A DNA stretch of 64,000 bases. Origin: [Mycobacterium] nativiensis. Lineage in GTDB: Bacteria > Actinomycetota > Actinomycetes > Mycobacteriales > Mycobacteriaceae. The position numbers and the translations under genes were made by a program. Where the stretch lies: positions 1,658,614 through 1,722,613 of the forward strand of contig NZ_CP083986.1 in NCBI RefSeq assembly GCF_020172685.1, given 5' to 3'. Positions 56,118 to 64,000 of the stretch are shown piece after piece (position 1 is the stretch's first letter; every line of letters begins with the position of its first letter). The notes under the pieces are model-generated. The model did no database searches. It was not told the DNA's origin and saw only the letters and a program-made list of their open reading frames with translations.

Positions 56118-56912
56118 ATGCGTGTGCCCGGTCGGCACGCTGGGTGGAATCCCGGTTCCACGCACTCTCGCGCGGCGGTGATGTCGGCTTCGCCGGCGCA
56201 CCGCGCCTGGTTGGCGAACATCGACCGGAACGCGGTCGCTCCGCAGTCGGTGGCCGACATCGTCCGCCGTCGGCACCTAACCCGCGACAGTTTCCGGGTT
56301 CTCGATGCGATGGAGCACATCACCGACCCGGCCGGTAAGAGCTACTTCGTCATACCCCGGGGGACCGGTGCCCGCGACGCCCGTCGCGCGGCACTGCTGA
56401 CCTACATTCTCAACGCCGGCACCGGTTACGGCGGCTCGAGCAGCGATTTTCCCGAAACGCCGTACGGTGCCGCCGAGGTGCAACGGATCGCCGATCGGCA
56501 GTGGGCGAATCGTTGGAGCTATGAGGCGGTTCGCCGGGTCTGCAACACCGGCGGCTCGCTGGTGGCCACCCCGAACGGCATATTGATGGGGTTGGGCGGC
56601 AACAGGATTCATGCCCAACTGAGCCGGCGCGGTGGCACCACGTGGGGCGATCTGTTCTTGGTCGGTATCAACCGGGTCACCGACCCGGCAGGGCGGCTGC
56701 GCGCCATCGTCGAATCGGGGCGGGCCTACCCCGCTGGCCCGGGTCTGGACCGGTTGCTGCACCACGAGGAGATCCACGCCCAGCAGTGGGCCGAGCTGGG
56801 GCCGATACAGCTGCCCGCACGCTATGTCGCCGAGGAGACCAGGGTGCGGATCCTCGGCGGTGCCAACCGGTTCGAGAAGCAGGCCGGACTGTCCGACGGC
56901 GGATACCGCTGA
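56118..56912 (+). CDS. Orphan protein with HEXXH motif
   Basis: 264 residues (243 if the ATG at 56181 is used). No family is recognised. A HEXXH motif lies at 216-220 (LLHHEEIHAQQWAE), the zinc-peptidase signature, with no obvious third ligand; candidates are the acidic residues after it. The middle part has PRGTGARDARRAALLTYILNAGTGYGGSSSDF. There is no signal peptide. It follows the DUF5130 gene by 36 bases and abuts pepN stop to stop (TGATCA). It is absent from the M. tuberculosis order. Confidence 0.7.
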   Translation: MRVPGRHAGWNPGSTHSRAAVMSASPAHRAWLANIDRNAVAPQSVADIVRRRHLTRDSFRVLDAMEHITDPAGKSYFVIPRGTGARDARRAALLTYILNAGTGYGGSSSDFPETPYGAAEVQRIADRQWANRWSYEAVRRVCNTGGSLVATPNGILMGLGGNRIHAQLSRRGGTTWGDLFLVGINRVTDPAGRLRAIVESGRAYPAGPGLDRLLHHEEIHAQQWAELGPIQLPARYVAEETRVRILGGANRFEKQAGLSDGGYR

Positions 56913-59477
<2,565 letters not shown>

Positions 59478-59537
59478 GCCCGCCTACAGTAGCCGCCGGA
59501 CCGTGCGGGCGGGCGCCGGACCGAGTTTAATGAGGCC

Positions 59538-59918
59538 ATGCTCATCGCCGGTCTGTCCTTCGCCGCGCTGGCCGCGGTGTTGCACGTCTACATCTTCGCG
59601 CTCGAGTCGCTGAGTTGGACCTCACCGCGCACCCGGGCCGTCTTCGGCACCACCGCAGACGAGGCCGAGACCACCAGGATGCTGGCCTTCAACCAGGGTT
59701 TCTATAACCTGTTCCTGGCAGTGATGACGGTGGTCGGTATTTGTGCTGTCGCGTTGGGACACAACATCGTTGGAGTATCGCTGCTGTTCGCTGGGCTGGG
59801 GTCGATGCTGGCCGCAGCGTTGGTCTTGGTGGCTTCGACGTCCGGCATGGCCCGGGCCGCCGTGGTCCAGGGCGCCTTTCCGGCCTTCGCGATCCCGCTG
59901 CTGTCACTGAGTCTGTAA
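59538..59918 (+). CDS. DUF1304 membrane protein
   Basis: 126 residues with four hydrophobic segments. AALAAVLHVYIFALESLSW and AFNQGFYNLFLA are the family signature of DUF1304, small membrane proteins of unknown function. GAGGCC is directly before ATG 59538. It lies between pepN and the nitroreductase gene and is not in the M. tuberculosis order as I recall it. Confidence 0.85.
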   Translation: MLIAGLSFAALAAVLHVYIFALESLSWTSPRTRAVFGTTADEAETTRMLAFNQGFYNLFLAVMTVVGICAVALGHNIVGVSLLFAGLGSMLAAALVLVASTSGMARAAVVQGAFPAFAIPLLSLSL

Positions 59919-59928
59919 GGGCGCGATC

Positions 59929-59956
59929 GGGAACACCGAGCGAGCGGGCATAGTTG
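59929..59956 (+). promoter_or_regulatory. SigH-type promoter of the nitroreductase gene
   Basis: GGGAACA (-35) and GTTG (-10) are spaced by about 18 bases, matching the SigH pattern GGAA-N16-20-GTT. The counterpart Rv2466c is induced through SigH by thiol-oxidative stress. The predicted start site is close to 59962, just before ATG 59967. Confidence 0.65.
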
Positions 59957-59996
59957 TGTTGCAGAGATGTCCACCGCCTCCCGAGAGGACCTGCCG

Positions 59997-60608
59997 ATGT
60001 CCGACAAAGCTAAAGCCGAGTTCTGGTTCGACCCGCTGTGCCCGTGGTGCTGGATCACCTCCCGGTGGATCCTCGAGGTCGAGAAGGTGCGCGACATCGA
60101 TGTCACCTTCCACGTGATGAGCCTGGCCGTCCTCAACGAGGGCCGCGACGACCTCTCCGAGGAGTACCGCGAGGGCCTCAAGCAGGCGATGGGCCCGGTT
60201 CGGGTGGCGATCGCGGCCGAGCAGCAGCGCGGAAACGAGATTCTGCTTCCGCTCTACACCGCGATGGGCACCCGGATCCACAACCAGAACAACAAGGACT
60301 TCCCCGACGTCATCGCGGGCGCGCTGGCCGAGGTGGGCCTGCCGGCCGAGTTGGCGGACGCGGCCACCACCGACATCTATGACGAGGCGCTGCGCAAGAG
60401 TCACCACGCCGGGATGGACGCGGTCGGCAAGGATGTCGGCACCCCGACCATCCACGTCAACGGGGTGGCGTTCTTCGGTCCGGTGCTGTCTCGCATTCCG
60501 CGCGGTGAGCAGGCCGGAAAGCTGTGGGACGCCTCGGTGACGTTCGCGTCCTACCCGCACTTCTGGGAGCTCAAGCGCAGCCGGGGCGAGGCGCCCGAAT
60601 TCGACTGA
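59997..60608 (+). CDS. Mycothiol-dependent nitroreductase (DsbA-fold)
   Basis: 203 residues with a thioredoxin/DsbA fold. The active site is C15-PW-C18 in [41 protein letters not shown] carries the cis-proline loop. It corresponds to Rv2466c, which uses mycothiol and activates nitro prodrugs such as TP053. ATG 59997, with GAGAGGA 7 bases before it, is preferred; ATG 59967, close to the SigH start site, would add 10 residues. rpiB follows after 47 bases. Confidence 0.9.
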   Translation: MSDKAKAEFWFDPLCPWCWITSRWILEVEKVRDIDVTFHVMSLAVLNEGRDDLSEEYREGLKQAMGPVRVAIAAEQQRGNEILLPLYTAMGTRIHNQNNKDFPDVIAGALAEVGLPAELADAATTDIYDEALRKSHHAGMDAVGKDVGTPTIHVNGVAFFGPVLSRIPRGEQAGKLWDASVTFASYPHFWELKRSRGEAPEFD

Positions 60609-60655
60609 CCCCGGGGGCCCGCACGCTCGCGGGGCAGGGGACCGGGTCTGACACA

Positions 60656-61144
60656 ATGGCCGCCATGCGCGTCTATCTCGGTTGCGACCACGCCGGCTAT
60701 GAGCTCAAAGAGCAGATCATCGAGCACCTGAGGCAGGCCGGCCATGAGCCGGTCGACTGCGGGGCCTTCACCTACGACGCCGACGATGACTACCCGGCGT
60801 TCTGCATCGCCGCGGCGACGCGAACGGTGGCTGACCCGGGCAGCCTCGGCATCGTGATCGGCGGCTCCGGCAACGGTGAGCAGATCGCGGCCAACAAGGT
60901 GCCGGGGGCGCGGTGCGCACTGGCGTGGAGCACCGAAACCGCGCAGCTGGCCCGCGAACACAACAACGCCCAGCTGATCGGCATCGGCGGCCGGATGCAT
61001 TCGACAGCCGAGGCGCTCGCGATCGTCGATGCGTTCCTGAGCACTCCGTGGTCGAATGCCGAACGTCACCAGCGGCGCATCGACATCCTGGCCGCCTACG
61101 AGGTCAACCGCGAGGCGCCGCCGGTGCCCGGTGCGCCCGCCTGA
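60656..61144 (+). CDS. rpiB: Ribose-5-phosphate isomerase B
   Basis: 162 residues, the exact length of Rv2465c. MRVYLGCDHAGYELKEQI opens the fold and GGSGNGEQIAANKVPG carries the phosphate loop and the catalytic glutamate (E75, as in the M. tuberculosis enzyme, which uses Glu instead of Cys). It interconverts ribose 5-phosphate and ribulose 5-phosphate. ATG 60656 (MAAMRV) aligns with the known start; ATG 60665 is possible. nei1 follows after 11 bases. Confidence 0.94.
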   Translation: MAAMRVYLGCDHAGYELKEQIIEHLRQAGHEPVDCGAFTYDADDDYPAFCIAAATRTVADPGSLGIVIGGSGNGEQIAANKVPGARCALAWSTETAQLAREHNNAQLIGIGGRMHSTAEALAIVDAFLSTPWSNAERHQRRIDILAAYEVNREAPPVPGAPA

Positions 61145-61155
61145 CGTGAGCTGAC

Positions 61156-61983
61156 ATGCCCGAGGGGCACATCCTGCACCGGCTGGCCCGGCTGCATCAG
61201 CGCCGTTTCGCCGGCGCGCCGGTGCGGGTGTCCAGCCCGCAGGGCCGGTTCGATGCCGGCGCCGCCGCGGTCGACGGGAAGCCGCTGACCCGCGCCGGGG
61301 CCTGGGGCAAGCATCTGTTCCACCACTACGCCGGTGGGGCGATCGTGCACGTGCATCTGGGTATCTACGGCCACTTCACCGAGTTCCACCTGCCAGAAGA
61401 CGGCGTGCCCGAACCGGTCGGTCAGGTTCGGATGCGCATGATCGGCTTGAAGAACGGTTCGGCATACGGCACAGACCTGCGTGGCCCGGCGACGTGTGCG
61501 GTGATCGACGAGGCGCAGCAGGCCGACGTGATCGCGCGACTGGGGCCCGACCCGCTGCGCAACGACGCCGATCCGGCGCTGGCGTTCAAGCGGATTACCA
61601 AGTCTCGCAAGACGATAGCCGCACTTTTGATGGACCAGTCGGTGCTGGCCGGCGTCGGCAACGTCTACCGCAGCGAGGTGCTGTTCCGGCACCGGATCGA
61701 CCCGTACCGGCCCGGCACCGAGGTCGACGAAACGGAGTTCACCGCGATCTGGGCCGACCTGGTGGCGCTGATGAAGGTCGGCCTGCGGCGCGGCAACATC
61801 GTCGTGGTTCGGCCCGAGGACGACCACGGCGAGCCCGCCTACGCGCCCGGGAAGCCGCGCACCTACGTCTACCGTCGGGCCGGTGATCCGTGTCGGCTGT
61901 GCCGGACCATCGTGCTCACCGCGCAACTGGAGGGCCGCAACGTGTTCTGGTGCCCGTCCTGTCAGGCGGGTCAGTCGTCGTAG
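61156..61983 (+). CDS. nei1: DNA glycosylase of the Fpg/Nei family
   Basis: 275 residues. After Met removal the N-terminal Pro-Glu (PEGHILHRLARLHQRR) forms the catalytic Schiff base. LLMDQSVLAGVGNVYRSEVLF is the helix-two-turns-helix motif, and CRLCRTIVLTAQLEGRNVFWCPSC is the C-terminal zinc finger. It excises oxidised pyrimidines and nicks the strand (endonuclease VIII type). Corresponds to Rv2464c. Its last 13 bases overlap the convergent lipP gene. Confidence 0.93.
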   Translation: MPEGHILHRLARLHQRRFAGAPVRVSSPQGRFDAGAAAVDGKPLTRAGAWGKHLFHHYAGGAIVHVHLGIYGHFTEFHLPEDGVPEPVGQVRMRMIGLKNGSAYGTDLRGPATCAVIDEAQQADVIARLGPDPLRNDADPALAFKRITKSRKTIAALLMDQSVLAGVGNVYRSEVLFRHRIDPYRPGTEVDETEFTAIWADLVALMKVGLRRGNIVVVRPEDDHGEPAYAPGKPRTYVYRRAGDPCRLCRTIVLTAQLEGRNVFWCPSCQAGQSS

Positions 61984-63194
61984 ATTCCCTCGCGCCGGGG
62001 CCGGATCGGCACCCCCAGCGCCCGGTAGATCTCGTTGGACAACACCACGCTGCGCGGGTCGGCGTTGGCCTGGGTGTGGTCGAACCGGTTCATCACGTAG
62101 CCGTAGCCGATCCGGTGTTCCAGGTCGACGAACGCGAATGACCCGCCGAGGCCACCGTGGCCGAAGATCCGCCGGTTGGGGCCGTTGACGCCCTGGGCGT
62201 TGAGCATGTAACCCAGGCCCCAACCGTGCTCGGCGACCCGGGGGCCGAGCACCAGATCGGTCTCGGTGCCGCCCTGCAGCACCCGCAGCCGATCCATGGT
62301 GGGGCGGCTGAGCAGCTTCTCCTGCGCCAGCGCGTTGTAGAACGTGGCCATGCCCAGCGCCGACACCTGGGCGTTGGTGCCGGGGAACTCCAGCTGCCGC
62401 CACAGGCTCAGGTCATTGGTGGCGATCTCGTCGTCGGGGGCGAATCCCATCGCCACCGCCAACCCCGCCTTGGAGTGGTCATCCAGCGACGTCGGGCGTT
62501 TCGGGGCGCCGGCCGAGGCCAGCATCTCCCGGATCGTCGGCTTGCCCACCGGGTCGGCGCAGCGGTACGGCTGCTGGTCGGCCGGCACGCCGATGTGCAC
62601 CTCGGCGCCGAGCGGACCTGCGACCTCGCTGCGCAGATACTGGCCCACCGTCATCCCGGTGACCCGCTTGACGACCTCGCCGATGATGAAGCCATAGGTG
62701 GTCATGTGGTAGCCCTGGGCGGTACCCGGTCGCCACCACGGTTCGGCGGCGGCCAATCGCTCGCAGACCAGATCCCAGTCGGTGACGTCGCGCCAGTGCA
62801 TCGGCTCGCGCGGCCCGATCGCCCCGGAGCGGTGCGCCAGCACCATCGCCAGCGAGATATCCCGCTTGCCCGCCTGGCCGAACTGCGGCCAGTAGTGGGC
62901 CACCGGGGCTCGCAGATCGAGTTCGCCGGCTTCGGCGAGCCGGTGGACGCAGGTGCTGGTCAAGCCTTTGGTGCCCGAGAGCACGGTGCTCAGGGTGTCT
63001 TCCTGCCAGGGGCGCAGGCCCTCGACATCTGTTGAGCCGGCCCACAGATTGACGACGAGTTCGCCGTCCACATATGCGGCAACGGCCGCGCCGAGCTCCT
63101 CGCGCAGGGTGAAGTTGCGCTCGAACTCCTGCCGCACTCTCTCGAAGCGCGGAGAGCACGACCCATGAATCTGGACGTGCCGTATGCCGCCCAT
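61971..63194 (-). CDS. lipP: Esterase of the beta-lactamase fold (LipP)
   Basis: 407 residues, serine beta-lactamase-like family (EstB/LipP). The nucleophile motif SXXK is S73-G-T-K76 (VLSGTKG), and MTTYGFIIGEVVKRVTG provides the conserved tyrosine. No signal peptide is visible, so it is cytosolic or peripherally attached. It probably hydrolyses short esters. GGAAGG lies 7 bases before ATG 63194. Corresponds to Rv2463. The end overlaps nei1 by 13 bases. Confidence 0.9.
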   Translation of the reverse strand: MGGIRHVQIHGSCSPRFERVRQEFERNFTLREELGAAVAAYVDGELVVNLWAGSTDVEGLRPWQEDTLSTVLSGTKGLTSTCVHRLAEAGELDLRAPVAHYWPQFGQAGKRDISLAMVLAHRSGAIGPREPMHWRDVTDWDLVCERLAAAEPWWRPGTAQGYHMTTYGFIIGEVVKRVTGMTVGQYLRSEVAGPLGAEVHIGVPADQQPYRCADPVGKPTIREMLASAGAPKRPTSLDDHSKAGLAVAMGFAPDDEIATNDLSLWRQLEFPGTNAQVSALGMATFYNALAQEKLLSRPTMDRLRVLQGGTETDLVLGPRVAEHGWGLGYMLNAQGVNGPNRRIFGHGGLGGSFAFVDLEHRIGYGYVMNRFDHTQANADPRSVVLSNEIYRALGVPIRPRREGIYDD

Positions 63195-63228
63195 GGCGTG
63201 CCTTCCTGCCAGGGAAAACCCTGTTTCG

Positions 63229-63299
63229 AGCGGGCGACGGGAATCGAACCCGCGTAGCTAGTTTGGAAGACTAGGGCTCTACCATTGAGCTACGCCCGC
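63229..63299 (-). tRNA. tRNA-Gly (TCC anticodon)
   Basis: A 71-base cloverleaf on the minus strand without encoded CCA. Acceptor GCGGGCG/CGCCCGC, anticodon stem CTAGT/ACTAG with loop CTTCCAA (anticodon TCC), T-arm GCGGG/CCCGT. It lies 34 bases upstream of lipP on the same strand. Confidence 0.95.
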
Positions 63300-63406
63300 A
63301 TGAATAGCTAGTGCGAGACTGTACCGGCGTGGCCGACTCCATATCCAATTGGCACCCCTTGGGGGCTTGCAGTGCGGGCCGCTGTATTGCCGTCGTCGCC
63401 GGGCCG

Positions 63407-63412
63407 TAAGAT
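63407..63412 (+). promoter_or_regulatory. -10 box TAAGAT of tRNA-Pro
   Basis: TAAGAT lies 13 bases before the mature 5' end of tRNA-Pro, with GTATTG 17 bases further up as a weak -35. This is the normal arrangement for a tRNA promoter. Confidence 0.5.
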
Positions 63413-63425
63413 CGCGTGGTCAGTG

Positions 63426-63502
63426 CGGGGTGTAGCGCAGCTTGGTAGCGCATCCGCTTTGGGAGCGGAAGGCCGCAGGTTCAAATCCTGTCACCCCGAC
63501 CA
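63426..63502 (+). tRNA. tRNA-Pro (TGG anticodon)
   Basis: A 77-base cloverleaf with encoded CCA at 63500-63502. Acceptor CGGGGTG/CACCCCG, anticodon stem TCCGC/GCGGA around loop TTTGGGA (anticodon TGG), T-loop TTCAAAT. It precedes tig, as in M. tuberculosis. Confidence 0.96.
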
Positions 63503-63559
63503 GCAGCGCGCGTCGCACCGGCACGCCCGACCATCACCGAAATATCGAGGAGTACGCCC

Positions 63560-64000
63560 GTGAAGAGCACCGTCGAGCAGCTGACCCCTACCCGGGTTCG
63601 CATCAACGTGGAGGTGCCGTTCACCGAGCTGCAGCCGGACTTCGAGCGGACTTACAAGCAGCTGGCCAAGCAGGTGCGGATGCCGGGCTTCCGCCCGGGC
63701 AAGGCCCCGGCCAAGCTCATCGAGGCGCGTTTCGGTCGGGCCGCCGTGCTGGAGCAGGTGGTCAACGAGGCGCTGCCCAGCCGCTACAGCGAGGCGGTGA
63801 CCAGCTCGGACCTCAAGCCGCTCGGACAGCCCGAGATCGAGGTCACCAAGATCGACGACGGTGACCACATCACCTTCACCGCCGAGGTCGATGTACGGCC
63901 CGAGATCGCGCTGCCCGACCTGGAGCAGCTCAAGATCAGTGTCGACCCGATCGAGGTCGGCGACGAGGAGGTCGACGCCGAGCTGGACGCGCTGCGCGCG
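63560..64000 (+). CDS. tig: Trigger factor, N-terminal part
   Basis: The first 147 codons of the ribosome-bound chaperone and peptidyl-prolyl isomerase; the gene continues past the window. [24 protein letters not shown] and the ribosome-docking motif GFRPGKAP (FRxGKxP signature) are clear. The start is GTG 63560 with GAGGAG 8 bases before it. Corresponds to Rv2462c; clpP2-clpP1-type genes normally follow, beyond this window. Confidence 0.95.
   Translation, partial: MKSTVEQLTPTRVRINVEVPFTELQPDFERTYKQLAKQVRMPGFRPGKAPAKLIEARFGRAAVLEQVVNEALPSRYSEAVTSSDLKPLGQPEIEVTKIDDGDHITFTAEVDVRPEIALPDLEQLKISVDPIEVGDEEVDAELDALRA

Overview
This window is high-GC actinobacterial DNA and almost certainly a mycobacterium. 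Gene content and order follow the Mycobacterium tuberculosis segment Rv2511 to Rv2462c (recalled from memory, not searched), inverted: orn, a HerA-like ATPase, the mycolate reductase cmrA, the leucine-catabolism locus bkaR-fadD35-scoAB-accD1A1-fadE19-MaoC-citE, pdhABC, echA14, a wax-ester/TAG synthase, plsC, plsB2, an SSB paralogue, ettA, NAD-glutamate dehydrogenase, aglA, glbO, pepN, a mycothiol-dependent nitroreductase, rpiB, nei1, lipP and tig. PE/PPE genes, insertion sequences and toxin-antitoxin pairs are absent, so this is probably an environmental species; the sequence does not name it. Bases 1-19 are an untrimmed Tn5/Nextera mosaic end, so the contig really begins at base 20.

Layout. 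20-6106: truncated secreted protein, small unknown protein, tRNA-His, orn, HerA-like ATPase, cmrA, UMF1-like transporter, MmpS-like membrane protein. 6175-16103: bkaR and the divergent leucine/branched-chain acid operon with two matching palindromic operators. 16130-25854: a block of about 9.8 kb absent from the M. tuberculosis order, splitting citE from pdhABC. It holds a D(-)-tartrate dehydratase-like enzyme with a PanE-like reductase, a methyltransferase, a TetR-led operon (DUF1214-like protein, sulfotransferase, quinone reductase) and a membrane-fused copper nitrite reductase-like protein. 25944-30313: branched-chain keto-acid dehydrogenase, echA14, a 29-residue leaderless membrane protein and tRNA-Arg. 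30484-35981: glycerolipid synthesis. 36036-40383: CopD/CtaG fusion, MHS transporter and lipoprotein, also extra relative to M. tuberculosis. 40535-48068: ssb paralogue, ettA, gdh, thioesterase. 48084-49605: divergent TetR and alpha/beta hydrolase (extra). 49618-52356: aglA, glbO, HNH nuclease. 52362-55083: an extra MOSC-RidA-nitrilase-membrane protein operon. 55394-64000: the conserved block up to tig, with a HEXXH orphan before pepN and tRNA-Gly and tRNA-Pro before tig.

How the genes work together. pdhABC, fadE19, accA1/accD1, a MaoC hydratase, citE and scoAB form a nearly complete leucine-to-acetoacetate/acetyl-CoA route under BkaR, although here it is split by the insertion. The TAG synthase, plsC and plsB2 overlap by 4 bases at each junction and form one acyl-glycerol operon. 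Two expression habits recur. Many genes have a TANNNT -10 box 6-8 bases before ATG or GTG, predicting leaderless mRNAs. Several genes are preceded by tiny ORFs whose stops overlap the next start. Nine convergent gene pairs meet within 15 bases or overlap.
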